A stretch of 64,000 bases of DNA from Buxus sempervirens (taxonomy: Eukaryota; Streptophyta; Magnoliopsida; Buxales; Buxaceae), in contig OX387189.1 in the NCBI GenBank assembly GCA_947561395.2, positions 23,994,329-24,058,328 of the forward strand, read 5' to 3'. Position 1 is the first letter of the stretch. Each line of letters opens with the position of its first letter. This document shows, one piece after another, positions 52,632 through 63,912 of this stretch. A program made the translations under genes and the position numbers. The notes below the pieces were generated by a model. It was not told the DNA's origin. It saw nothing but the letters and a program-made list of their open reading frames with translations, and did no database searches.

Positions 52632-55007
52632 GTAAAATTAGAAAAAAAAGGGTGTAGGGTTGATTTACGGGAAAAAAAAAAAAACAAAAAGAGCTTTAGC
52701 GGCGGTCATGACCGCTGCTAAAGGCGCCGCTGAAAGAATCAGCGACAGACCAATCTTCGGCGGACATGCGTCGTTAGGCTGGACTTTTGGCGGCGGTCTT
52801 TTGACGTTTAGCGGCGGTCTTGGTCCGCCGCTAAAAGTCCCTTTTTTGTGATTTTTATTGTCATAATAAATTTTCATGGGCTTCTAACAGTTCTGAAATC
52901 TCTGATTTATTTATTGCATAACTCAAGTGCAGAAACTAAAGAATTGACGTGGAAATACTTAAAAGAGTTAACAACATTTGCTGCAGAAATTTTAATTTTA
53001 TATTTAAATGATCTTAATTTACCACGCTTCTTTAATCCAATTTTTTTTTTTGATACTAAGTATTTAAAAATTTCAGAACTCGATATACTAATCAAGTCAG
53101 AGAAAAAGATCAATAGTTTGAAATTAAAATAAGAATCAACTCTAAAGTGCTCCAAAAATTTCCGAACACTAACTTGCATTTATTACCAATAACTCAAAAA
53201 GTTCTCCAAATTTCATTTAATCTTTTAATGAAAAAAATTCTAATAAGCTAAAATGTAAGTGACCTTAAAATCCCAACTAATTGGTTCTAATACTAATTAT
53301 TACTAATTCCTATAGTTTACTGAAATTTCTGGACCTTGATTTACACATGAACAATTTTGGTGGATTAATAATAATAGGTTAGTACTTAAGATGTATTCAA
53401 AAAACCCAATTTTAAATTTGCAAAAATTATCTTTTGTCTTTAAAAGCTTATCACATAAATCATGTACTTTATGCTATTGATTTCTTTTCCATAAAGTGGA
53501 ACATGAATCTAAATTTTTGCTACTAATTTGAAAACATAGAATATGGTAGAGCAGGGGTCATTGTGTAATTTTTTTTAAACGTCCTTTAATTTAAAGTTTT
53601 TCTAAATTATAAGAGTGCCTCAAAACAATTTCAAATTTACAATTTTTGGACTCTGCAATGCATGAACCCAGATCCTCTCTTTCTTCCATAGAAAACACCC
53701 CAATCCCCCACTATTCTACCCAATCTCTCCTACTACAACATCTCACATCATTTTTTTATTCACTCTCTCTCTCTCTCTATTTATATTTCATTTCTCTTCT
53801 CCCCTTTTTGTTTCTTACGTTTTTTGCATTTTTACATGACTTTACCGTCCATTAACAGGCTCCTCTCTCTACTGTTATATGCTCATTGGTTCCCTCTCTC
53901 CCTCATACGAACAACCCCAACATTGCTCTTATTTATAACACTTCTTAATGTGAATTTGACTTACTCTATACTGATTGTCTCACACCTGAAATAACTCAGA
54001 GTTTCTTCTTGCCAACGACCATACCAGCAGCTCCTATCCATACCATTTCTATCATGAAATCATGGGAAGATAATGTATTGATCGAGTAGAACAATAAGCA
54101 ATTCTCTAGATACATTAATATATTCCTAGAGCATGAGAATCAATCCAAAGCTTTTGTTGCAATCAGTAAGAAAAACAGGACTGTGTTTAATGATTAAACC
54201 AACCATTTCCAATTGTTAAGAAGGTGCTAACTTACCTTGTTTGATGCTGGAAACTTCACTCTGAAACAACAGTAGCAGACTTGGTATTTCTCCACGCCAA
54301 TTCAAGTCGAAGAAACTGCTAACTGTTCTGAAATTTTTTGACGTTTTTCTGCTCCAGCAACTTAGCACGAATCCCCATTAGAACAAGGCTTCTCCCTTCT
54401 TAGGATTTCTCAATTCCAATTCTCCATATCACTTCCCAGATCTGCAATTCATAAACCATTTTAATTCATCGGTTACAATTTCCTTATTGCACTTACGGTT
54501 ACCTGTTGCAACTCCATACGTTTAGCAACGCTTCAAATCCAACATGATCCCATGCATCGATACCCCACTAAACTCCTACACCACACCATTTAAAATTTTT
54601 GTTTTTAACACCCCAACCTTTCCAACATCACCACATGAATTATTTAATTCTAATTAAAATTTCTAAATAATATTTACTATTGAACTTATAATAAAATTTA
54701 CTTACGTTTATTTTATTAAATTGATTGTTACTAAATTTCAATTTGCTCTTACGCATCGCACACCTGAAAATCCACCAATATTAATTTTTAAAATTTATTA
54801 ATTATTTCCTTCAATTATAATTACTAAAAATCTGGGGTTACGGTGTATTTAAAATCCTTCTTATCTTTATAATTAGATTTTCCACCCAGATTCACCTGAG
54901 AATTCCGGTTTGACTGCTTAATCTCCTTTTTCTGAACTTTCCATCAATTAAATAAATTACTAAACCATAAAATCTAATTTTTAATATTATTAAAAATTCG
55001 GGGTTTT

Positions 55008-55196
55008 CGTCCAAGCAACTGAGGATTGCAACAGATAATTTTTGCCATTTACTGGGTTCCGGTGGTTTTGGATCAGTTTACAAGGGAATTTTTACTAATG
55101 GGACACTGGTGGCAGTGAAGGTTTTAAATGGGACTTCTGACAAGAGAATTGAGGAGCAGTTCATGGTAGAAGTAAGTACCATTGGCAGAACTCATC
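55008..55196 (+). repeat. 189-bp kinase segment, right copy
   Basis: The direct duplicate of 41511-41699. It carries AAG where the left copy has the TAG stop. Confidence 0.9.
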
Positions 55197-55807
55197 ACTT
55201 TAATGTGGTTCGGCTTTATGGTTTTTGTTTCGAGCAGAATTTGTGAGCTTTGGTGTATGAATACATGGAGAATGGTTAGCTTGACAGATTCTTATTTCGT
55301 CGAGAAAAAGACCTAGAATTCAATAAGCTTCACGAAATTGCGATCGGGACAGCTAAGGGGATTGCATACTTGCATTAAGATTGCCAAAAGAGAATTATCC
55401 ACCATGATATTCAGCATGGAAATATCCTCCTTGATGCAAAATTCACCCCTAAAGTAGCTGATTTTGGTTTGGCAAAACTGTGTAACAGGGATAACACGCA
55501 TGTGACCATGACAGGAGGAAGGGGCACTCCTGGATATGTTGCACCAAAGCTGTGGATGCCCTTCCCAGTTACCCACAAGTGTGATGTTTACAGTTTTGGG
55601 ATGCTTTTGTTTGAGATTCTTGGTAGGAGAAAGAACCACGATATCAATCTTCCAGAGAGCCAAGAATGGTTCCCCAAATGGGTTTGGAACAAGTTTGAAA
55701 AGAGATGACTTGGGGAGTTGATGATTGTTTGTGACATAGAGGAGAAAGATAGAGAGCTGGCTGAGAGGATGATTAAAGTAGCCCTCTGGTGTGTTCAGTA
55801 TAGGCCT
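55008..55807 (+). pseudogene. LRK10-like receptor kinase pseudogene, 3' part
   Basis: It begins with a second copy of the 189-bp segment, then continues the kinase: HFNVVRLYGFCFEQNL, VYEYMENG, GTAKGIAYLH, the catalytic loop HHDIQHGNILLD (non-RD type), VADFGLAKL with DFG, GTPGYVAPKL, CDVYSFGMLLFEILGRR and RMIKVALWCVQYRP. Four in-frame stops are visible: after EQNL, after MENG, after AYLH and after KFEKR. Homology stops at about 55807, where unrelated sequence starts, so roughly the last 50 codons of a typical family member are missing. Confidence 0.87.
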
Positions 55808-55847
55808 GTATGCGCACGTCCCGCGAGGTGCTGCACTAAAATGGGAA

Positions 55848-55863
55848 GGTATCGGAGTCGCCA
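55848..55863 (-). promoter_or_regulatory. Probable primer binding site of a truncated LTR element
   Basis: The minus strand reads TGGCGACTCCGATACC, like the TGGCGACTCC primer site at 63896 on the plus strand and in Ogre/Tat-type elements. Confidence 0.5.
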
Positions 55864-55864
55864 C

Positions 55865-58800
55865 TGTCTGACAGGGTGCAGGCAGACACCTGGGTGCATA
55901 TACAGGTCTACTGGGATGGTTTGCGGCTTTTAGAGATCTTGGTTAAGGTCTCGGTTACGGTCCGGGAAAGTTCGAAAACACCCCGGTCCGCCTCGTTGAT
56001 CTGACGGGTCCCTCGGGTCTCCCTGGTTAGAGTCAACTCAGTCTCACCCTTTCCTAGTCCAGCATGCTTGTTTATTTAGTCTGAGTGGGGACCACTGAAG
56101 GTGTAGGTCCCCTTTATTTTAATTGATTTTTATCTTTTTAGCATTTAATAAAGTGGGTCGGACATAGGTCCTGTTGGAAGGCCCATTGGATTCCGAGTTG
56201 GGCTTAAGTCAAACCCAAGGCCGATTAGGGTTATTGGGTAACCCTTTTTGGATTTGGTTATTTGATTTTTGGTTTAATTATATTTACAAAAATCAGTGGG
56301 TTAAGGATTTTAGGGCCCAATAGGCTTTGACTTGACCCATGGATGACTAATCAAGTGGCCTGGAGACCCATTTATTGAAATGGGCCTGGGTTTGGGCCGG
56401 ACTGGATATGGGCCCCGTTGGAAGGCCCACAATACCTCATTGGATCCAAGTGAACCCAGGTCACTAAAAATGGGCTTGGGTTATCCCAAAAGCCCTATTG
56501 GTTCAATTTATTTAATAACAGGTCAAACCGAATTGGATTTCATGGGTTTTGGTGGATAAAATGGGTTTGACTGCACTTACCCTGTAGTTTAGGTATAATC
56601 GCAGAACCAGTGCGGTCCAGACCTAACCGCACATGCTATGCGGTCAGGCTTGAATAGCCCTGAGTATTTTGTTCGACCTTGTAACGCCCCGGAACCGGGT
56701 TATGTAGTAAAAACCGTAACTCGTTCCCCAAGGGTTACTTTTAAACACAGGATCGCTATATCAGAGTAAGGTAAACATGAAATGGCAATCACAAAATCAG
56801 AGTCAACTAACAGTTTCCCCAACTCACCTGAACCAATCATAAACCCGCCTGTATCGTCCTCTTTGAGATCTGAAAACAAAACAAACTATCTCAGCAAGTA
56901 GCAATGCATGCTCAAACATATTTAATTTAATTTAATTTCTAAAACATGCACGAATAAAATATACTCAACGACTAACCACAAATAAATCGATTAATCCAAC
57001 TAATCCGGCAAAACAATATCAAATCACATAATAAGATGGGACTTGTGAAATTTGACCGCTTTGTAAGGTTAAGTTCTAGCTCCAAACAGTTCCAGTCCGA
57101 GAACCTCTGCCAAATCTGATACCTCTGAAAACTGATTCCAATATATCGCCTCTTGGTGGAAATCACAAGACCTCACCCTCTTCAAGGGTGGAAACGGATA
57201 TCAATCCAGTCTGAGAACCACTGTCGTAACTGCTGCCAATAATAGACCTCACCCCCTCATGGGGTGGAAACGAAGCTGCTGCAGCACATCCCTCATGGAA
57301 GGCCTCTTTATATGGAGGAAACGCGTAAAATAAATCCCTCTTAGTTCGCAGCACTTCCCTCATGGAAGGCCTCTCCGCATAAAGGAAACGCATGAAGGAA
57401 GCTAGACTTTAACCAAACAAAATAGACCGACTTCACTTACTAGCTAGATTATGGATCCATAACGTGCTATGCCCTAAATAGCTTAAATAAAGACAAACAA
57501 GTGCAACAAAAGTTTCGATTCAAACCAAGAAGTATATCGATGTGCAAAACAACATATAACCGAGTGCGAATAAACATAATATGGGTAACTCAGGACCAAA
57601 AACCTACTCCCTCATGGAGTTTCCAAAGTACTTTCTCAAGAAACAATTTTCAAGAATAAAATACATGCAATTCTGAGAACAACTTTCAATTAAGAATACT
57701 GTAAGTAAATAAATCAATCGGAAAACATTAAGAGTATTAAAATCTGTCTTAGCACTGTAATTTCGATAAAATTTCATAAAATAGATATCATTTAAATTCT
57801 GGAATTTCGGTGGTTAAACTATTATTCATCAAACAATTCCAGCATTAGAATTTCAATTAAACACAAAACAGAAAACAGCTCCTATCTCATCATTTTTAGC
57901 TTCATGTTACAACCCAAAACCATAACCAGTAAATTATTTTAAAATTAAACCAAATAATAACAGCACATACTGAGAACACTCAATCAGTTCAAATCAGGCT
58001 ATGACAGACTTTCAACTAATACGAAGAGATTAAGAAGCAGTACAAGAGTTCCCCAAAAGACCGTCCTCTAAGCTCAAGAAATCAGGTTTTACTAATTCTT
58101 TACTAAATTAATTCTAATACCAATTACCCCTCAATCATTTTATCCGAGATTAATTCTCCAATTGTATATAATAGCTCTTGAGTCACAAATCAACCTTGAG
58201 TAAATCAGGGAAGTAGAACCATCAAAATAAAATACAAAAGTCTGCTCATATAGGTTCAATTATATGATGCTGAATTTTTTTAACATACTTTTGATATTAT
58301 TTAACTTAATCAGACTTTTACTAAAATCATAATCTAAAACCATATTATGGATTCATAATAGAGAATCAACCATTTGATAATAAAATAAAATAAAAACAGC
58401 TCAAGAGTTTCATTATTAGCAATCTTTAGTCACAATACTTGTATTCCCAAATATTCACCCAAAACAGGTTCCCATTTCTAATTTATTCTCTAATGCAAAA
58501 CATAATTTTCTTCACTGTAATGTTTCTATAATCCCTGGTGTGTTAAACAAACCTGAATCAACTCTTTTAAACAGGTTTTAGAAGCTAAAAATCAAAATAT
58601 ACTTAATAGGCAATTTAGCCGCACTATATTAGAGAATTTGGGGCTGGTGCTGACCCGGAGAGGTTAGCACCCCTTATTTTGTGATCTGGCGCCAGTTCAA
58701 TTGGAATCTGGTGCTAACCTCTTTGAGATTGGCACCAGGTCCATTAGGTTGGCACCAGGTATCCTTTAACTCGATAATTTCTCCAACTTGCGGCAAAGTC

Positions 58801-59998
58801 ATATTCCACCATTCTGAATCAAAAACCAACCTCAAGAAACCTTCTAGTACAACCCATAGGATCATAAGAATCCATTAAATCCATCTTCGAAAACAAACCA
58901 ACCAGATTATACAATTATCAAAATCAAACGCTCAATAATGTAAACGGAACCTGGAAATTTCTCTTAACACAATCTACCCTTTATATGTTCTTGAATATAT
59001 AGAAAACATACGATTATCGAAAGTACTACTTGCCTCTTGATGTTGAAGCTCAACTCCACCAAAAATCAGAAGTTGTAACACAGGTTCCTCACGTTCACAC
59101 TCTCTCTGACGAACAGCTTCTCCCTTCTTCCGAATTTCAACTTCTCAACTCACCTCTGCAAAAACAAATCTTCTTTTCTCAATAACCCAATTTAAATCTT
59201 CAGTTGTTTAAGCTCCTCAGAAGTGGACGTTTTCTGATCTGAACTTGAACGATCACTTTCTAACAGAATAGAACACCCACTCTCTAACAGAACCCAAAGT
59301 TTCTTCTTCCTTTCCAAGCAAATCTCTCCTCTCACTTCTGATGATCTGAAATACCAAATCCCTCCCAGATCTAAATCTGCCGATTATCTCTTCTCCCAAC
59401 AGTGAACAGTCGGAAGTTTCTAACGCTTGAAGTAATGTTCTTACGTTTCAGCAAAACTCTTCAACTCCCTTCCTTCTCTCTGCCGGAGCGCTGCTCCACC
59501 GAAAATCCTACACCTTCACCCCACCATCCTTTGAGTCATTAATTTTCCACCTAGATAAATACATCAACACTTAATTGACTCTACCAAAATTCACTTTATA
59601 CTATTTTATTAATTATTACAATATAATCTAATTACCATTTACTAGATTTACATAATCACCGATTTGTTTTGAAATTCCCAAAACACCCTCGTGACACTCC
59701 ACCTTAAACCAATAAATTAAAATATAATAATAATAATTATTATTATTATTTTATAATTATAATTTCCACCCAGATTCACTCGAGAATTCCAGTTTAACCA
59801 CTTAATCTCTTTTTCGGAACTTTCCATCACTTAAATAAGTTAATGATCCCAAAAAAAAATCAAAATTTAAATTATTACTAAAAATTCGGGGTTTTACAGA
59901 CCTGGATCTCGAAAAATGGCCAAAATTAGCCCCGGGCTCTTCTTGTCTGCTTCCCAGTGACATCCGAAGGTTATTGTGAGTTCCAGAGTAAACTCACA
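55865..59998 (-). mobile_element. Probable LTR of a truncated retrotransposon (contains a nested solo LTR)
   Basis: If the primer site at 55848-55863 is real, the sequence to its right is a 5' LTR, starting TGTCTGACAGG and ending AAACTCACA on the plus strand: about 910 bp without the nested 3.2-kb solo LTR. Only ~57 bp of interior remain between it and the kinase remnant. The right border is uncertain because AGTTCC...ACTCACA is itself a small palindrome, and no partner LTR or TSD is in the window. Confidence 0.4.
56680..59898 (-). mobile_element. Solo LTR, 3,219 bp, related to the LARD LTR
   Basis: TGTAACGCCCCGG...GGGGTTTTACA, flanked by perfect 5-bp TSD GACCT at 56675-56679 and 59899-59903. 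It shares blocks with the LTRs at 41700 and 47193 (CCGTAACTC-TTCCC near the start, CCTCATGGAAGGCCTC with GGAGGAAACGC, and the terminal AAAAATTCGGGGTTTTACA), but it is a different family or subfamily. Orientation follows that similarity. A repeated CCCTCATGGAAGGCCTCT unit (57289-57400) and GGTGCTAACCTC/GGTTAGCACC inverted repeats (58662-58720) are inside. Confidence 0.9.
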
Positions 59999-61446
59999 GT
60001 GGCTTAAATATTAATCTTTGCCTTTAACAAGTTTTCTTTATTGAATTATCCATACATGCCTTAATCTAATCAATGAAAAAGCAAAAGAGTTATCCATATA
60101 GATGCCATCATACATGAGAAAGATGTTTGAAAGGCACTTAAAGAACAACAAATGAAATGAATCATCATAAAAAAATTAAACGTGTCTTGGAAAAGGAGTT
60201 AAAAAATACTAGAAGTAACCTAAAAGGTGTGTGCTAATGAGGATGAAATCATGAAACCAATCTTCACAATAGAGAAAAAAAAATAATTTAAAATATATTC
60301 AAAGCACTATGAGTAAATATGTGCAGGAAAAGTTCATTCGCTAAGAAAAACATTTAAAATTGTTTAAATCTATTGTGGAAACATATATTTATTTTTATAA
60401 AGTAAGTAAAAAAATAATTAAGAGAAAACCAAAAAACTACTCATGTATTTATCCCAGATTTATTTCAATATGTGTAACAAACATGCTAAGCTATACATGA
60501 TCATAAGATATCAAGACATTTACTCTAATAGAAAGGGAAGAGGGAGAAGAGAATAGGGGTACAACAGTTCTTTGAGGAGGACAAACCCCTTATTAATAAA
60601 TCGACATAAGGTGATGAAACCAAGAACATCTCCACCTTTCTATTTACTTTTACTTTGCACTCTCCTCCCATATTATTGTGTAGGGAGTTCCCCTTTACCA
60701 TGGGAACTCCCATATCATGCCAAAGAGAGACAAATGGTTAGAAGGTCAACAAGAAATAAAACCAAGAGTTAACATAGAAATATACTTCTAGAAATTTTTA
60801 TACGTAGGGTAAAGTATATCAAATACACTTACACTTATATTACTTCCTCTTATGAACTGATGGAGATCCTCAAATGGAAATGGACAGCACCTAAGAGTGC
60901 TTCTTTTGGTTCCAAAAATGATGTCTTGTTGGTCTCCAAGAGGTTAAAAGAAGTAGGGAAGTTGAAAAGGGAATGGTTAAGAGGGTAATATGGGAATAAA
61001 AAGGGTTTTAAGGTGTAGACACCCCAAAATTGCACAATTTTTGATAAATCTTGAAGGAGAGAAATATTATTAGAATTTTCAATTCTTTGCATTGGGTTTG
61101 AGATCCTTAACCCATTTGAATCCAAAACCACAAAGGAAAAGACCCGAATTCAACATTTTGTGCAAAGTCAAACTTTTCCGGTTGAATTTTGTTGACTTTT
61201 GACCCCAGAGAATGAAATATTTTTTAAAGCAAGATTTCAAGATAATTTTTCCCGGTAATCAGGTTTTAAGCAATGTTATTGCATAAATGAAGTTTTTGGG
61301 ATTTTAAATCTTGACGAATACCTTGGTATTAACATATTGAACCTTTTTACCAGACCTGAAAAACTGGAATTTTGCCTTGAACTGAAAAGTTGACTTTTTA
61401 TTCACTTGGAATTTGGGTCTGGAACTATTTTTAATGGATTCAAATT
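59999..61446. other. AT-rich region, no gene seen
   Basis: Short open frames occur on both strands, but none has protein-like composition or a recognised motif. It may be U3 or internal sequence of the element whose leader lies to the right. Confidence 0.4.
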
Positions 61447-61463
61447 GGGGGGGGGGGGGGGGG
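61447..61463. repeat. G17 run
   Basis: Seventeen consecutive G, the second such run in the window, sited just upstream of a long inverted repeat. Confidence 0.9.
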
Positions 61464-61469
61464 TGTTTG

Positions 61470-61551
61470 CTTATTTACATGTAATATCTTAAGTAAATCG
61501 AGATTAAAAAATACGAGGACATTTACTTAAATGATATTACATGTAAATAAG
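61470..61551. repeat. Long inverted repeat (hairpin)
   Basis: The left arm 61470-61498 (CTTATTTACATGTAATATC...) and the right arm 61521-61551 pair over 29 bp with a 2-base bulge around a 22-base loop. Confidence 0.85.
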
Positions 61552-61611
61552 TACTGCCTGTGCAGGCAAGGGTCAGTGCCATGCAAAAATTGTGCAGAGA
61601 AGCTTTTTTTT

Positions 61612-61758
61612 TTGTATCCAACATTATATGTCGGATACAAGCATTTTTCTTTATATCCGACATTATGTGTCGGATACAAGCCTTTTGCTTTGTATCCAAC
61701 ATTTTATGTTGGATACAAAGATTTTTGTTTGTATCCGATCTGAGTTGTTGGATACAAG
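61612..61758. repeat. Four tandem 39-bp hairpin units
   Basis: Units start at 61612, 61651, 61690 and 61729, exactly 39 bp apart. Each holds a ~30-bp near-palindrome of the type TTGTATCCGACA-TTATG-TGTCGGATACAAG, separated by ~9 T-rich bases. Stem substitutions differ between units (CCAAC/GTTGG, CCGAC/GTCGG), partly in compensating pairs. Confidence 0.9.
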
Positions 61759-61863
61759 TGTTTTGCTCAAAAAATGAGAAAATTCCGAGAGTTTTCACTT
61801 TTTTACTGTTTTACCTTTGTTTAAGAAGTGGAAATCTCGAAAATAGCCTTAGGGTTAAGTGTG

Positions 61864-63889
61864 GGGGATTCTAGACATCATTTTGTGTCTAGCATTATGC
61901 AAACCCTAACCCTAACCTTTGCCTATAAATAGGAGGCAGGCCTCTCCTCAAGCAAATGGCCATAAGTTGGAGATTGAAGAGCTCCGAGTGAAGAAGGGAA
62001 CCGTTGCCGCATTGCTTCTAGAAACCCAGGTAAGCCTAAAACCCTCTTTATTTTTCTGTTCTTACATTCTAGGGTTAGCTCTTTCTTCTACCTTTCTGTA
62101 GAATAATGGCCTACTGATTGTGTATGCAACCCCTTTCCCTACTAAATGTACCTCGAGACTCCCTCTAGTCGTAAAACGTGAAGAGGGATTTAGGGGAAAC
62201 GAGACTGGGGATTGATCCTTAGTCATAGAACCCTTTTGAATAGCCTTTTGTTGTGTGAAAACCATTCTATACTCAAAGTACCCCAAGACTATCTCGAAAC
62301 CGTAAAACGGGGAGAGAGAACTAAGGGAAATGAGAATGGAACAGAACCATAGGTTTTTTAGAACCCCCTTTGATTAACATGCTTGGAATGCTATATGTTG
62401 TATGTATCTGTTTAGAGAGATGATTTTTACAAATGCACACATAGCACCCGTTTTGTCGGAATCGGCTTGTATTTTGGATCTATTGCCTTCATTGTGATAG
62501 ATCTAAAACAAATAGCCCCAAGCATTTGTGGGATATTTCTTATTGATTTCAAACAAGCTTATCTTGAGTATTGAAGACCTCTAGGTCTAACCTCTCGGAT
62601 TTGGGCATTTTTGCTCCATTTTAGGGTTTTGGCATATTCTCTTCAATCGAAGAGAATGGTGAGCCAAATTCGTGCCCTATTTCCTCCTGGAGGTTTCTCA
62701 ATACTTTTTCAAATGATTTTGATTTAGATTGCACGGATTCCACACACTCAATCATTGTTTTGGATTGATTTTACTTAAAAATGGCAAAATTGGACAGCAT
62801 ATGTACCCTAACTTCGGACACTCATAACTTCATCATCTAGATGAATTTTGGAGTGATTCCAAAGACATGTGAAAGATGAGACTGTCTAGTTCATGTCTGT
62901 AAAATTTCATTAATTTTCATGGTGTGGTTTTTTGACATTATTCAATCAAAGTCGACAGGTCAGTTCAGGTCAAACTGTTGAACCTGTCACTTTAAATGAG
63001 TACCATCTGCTCGTTTTAAATCCGATTCCAGTGATTTTGATTTTTGGGTACTCCTTTATGAGTCTAATTTCAAATCTAGTTGGTTTCAGAATTTTTTGAT
63101 TTCATTTGTGTCGTGGGTGACTGATTTACTTAGAACTGTTCAACAGCACATTTCTGGGTTAATCTGTGATCCTCGGGGCCTGTTTGGGAGGTCACCCAAG
63201 GCACATCCGAATGAAGTTTGGTATGGGGCCAGTTTCATTTGAAATATGGCCCTACAGACTTCATTTATGCAAAAATTCATGGATTTACATGAAGCCAATT
63301 TTCCTAAATAAACTTCCAAAGTTGCCCACTTGTTATTTTTACTGATTTCCAACAGCAGATTTCGAAGGAGAATAACTCTTAGGGTTTTAATCGGATTTAA
63401 TTGAAATTTTGCATGAGTCTTATATTTATCATAATCTTTCAAAAGAATTTTGTTTGATTCAATTTGAATTTGATTTGAATGATTTATGGTCAAATGGCTC
63501 CATTTTTTACCGAATTTTCTGGATTTGTCTTAACCTATTTGTGTTCAAGTTTGGCATTGATTTCTATTTAATAGTGACGTCCTAGAAGTGATACTTACAT
63601 AAAAGAGGATCTGGAATTCATTGGACTTCTCATGTGGAGGTATCATACATGTGTTTAATCTTTTTAAAGCCTTTTTGATTACTTTAGCAAGCCTTCTTTA
63701 TTTTGAGCATGAACAACACTTGGCAACCACCTTGTGTGGGTGAATGGGGGTGCCTAATAACTTCCCCCGTTCATAATCTAATCCCCTTACCCATCTCTGG
63801 ATTTTATTTTCAAGTAAGGTTATTTTTACCCTAGTTTTGCCTTTTTTCTTATTTTGGTGATTTTTGGTGTCCATTCACACCTAAAAATT
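61864..63889 (+). mobile_element. Probable U3-R-U5 of a large LTR retrotransposon running off the right edge
   Basis: A TATA box (61924) is followed by ~1.9 kb without genes, a GGGGTGCCTAATAACTTCCC motif typical of Ogre/Tat-type LTR ends (near 63747), and a primer-site-like TGGCGACTCC at 63896. The left border could not be set because the second LTR lies outside the window. A diverged repeat of about 130 bp (62142-62275 against 62275-62400, with CGTAAAACG and GGGAAACGAGA blocks) is inside. Confidence 0.45.
61924..61931 (+). promoter_or_regulatory. TATA box of a putative LTR
   Basis: GCCTATAAATAGGAGGC is a textbook plant TATA box. The start of transcription would be near 61955-61965. Confidence 0.6.
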
Positions 63890-63895
63890 GAATGG

Positions 63896-63912
63896 TGGCG
63901 ACTCCTCCCATT
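63896..63912 (+). promoter_or_regulatory. Probable primer binding site
   Basis: TGGCGACTCCTCCCATT follows the putative LTR. The same core occurs on the opposite strand at 55848-55863. TGGCGACTCC is the usual start of the Arg-tRNA type primer site in Ogre-like elements. Confidence 0.5.

Larger units (their letters stand above)
48364..52850 (+). mobile_element. Non-autonomous CACTA carrying captured host sequence
   Basis: It starts CACTACAAAAAAACACGG and ends CCCTTTTTTGTG, with a 3-bp TSD ATT (48361-48363 and 52851-52853). The uninterrupted target site is seen in the other LTR (CCCAGATTTTTATTG near 42873). Subterminal repeats TTTAGCGGCGG and CCGCCGCTAAA are present in both orientations at both ends. 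No transposase is encoded. The interior holds a CBSX-like gene fragment. The right terminus reads CACAAAAAAGG rather than CACTACAAAA, so that end has lost two bases or more. Confidence 0.88.
41700..55007 (-). mobile_element. Large LTR retrotransposon derivative (non-coding interior), split kinase gene
   Basis: LTRs of about 3,325 bp lie at 41700-45024 and 47193-55007 (the second is interrupted by a 4.5-kb CACTA). The interior is only 2,168 bp and has no coding capacity. On the minus strand a tRNA-Met primer site is next to the right LTR and a purine tract (GAAGGAGGGGAGAA) next to the left LTR, so the element is minus-oriented. Very long LTRs, an iMet-type primer site, and the GAGGACGAAATTT...GGAGGGGAGAATGTAA ending resemble Del/Tekay chromovirus Gypsy elements. 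I class it as a LARD-like derivative. The right end lacks the terminal three bases, and no 5-bp TSD is present. Confidence 0.82.
47193..55007 (-). repeat. LARD 5' LTR, interrupted by a CACTA
   Basis: Runs TGTGACGCCCTGG...TCGGGGTTTT. It is contiguous with the other LTR's sequence on each side of 48364-52850. The last bases ACA found in the partner are missing at the junction with the kinase gene. In one ~480-bp sample I counted about 24 differences from the partner, and other parts look less diverged. Confidence 0.87.

Noticed and set aside
61523-61874. Overlapping short ORFs with a 13-residue repeat on both strands
   Set aside because: They arise because the 39-bp tandem hairpin unit is a multiple of three and lacks stops. 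Every frame gives a low-complexity repeat.
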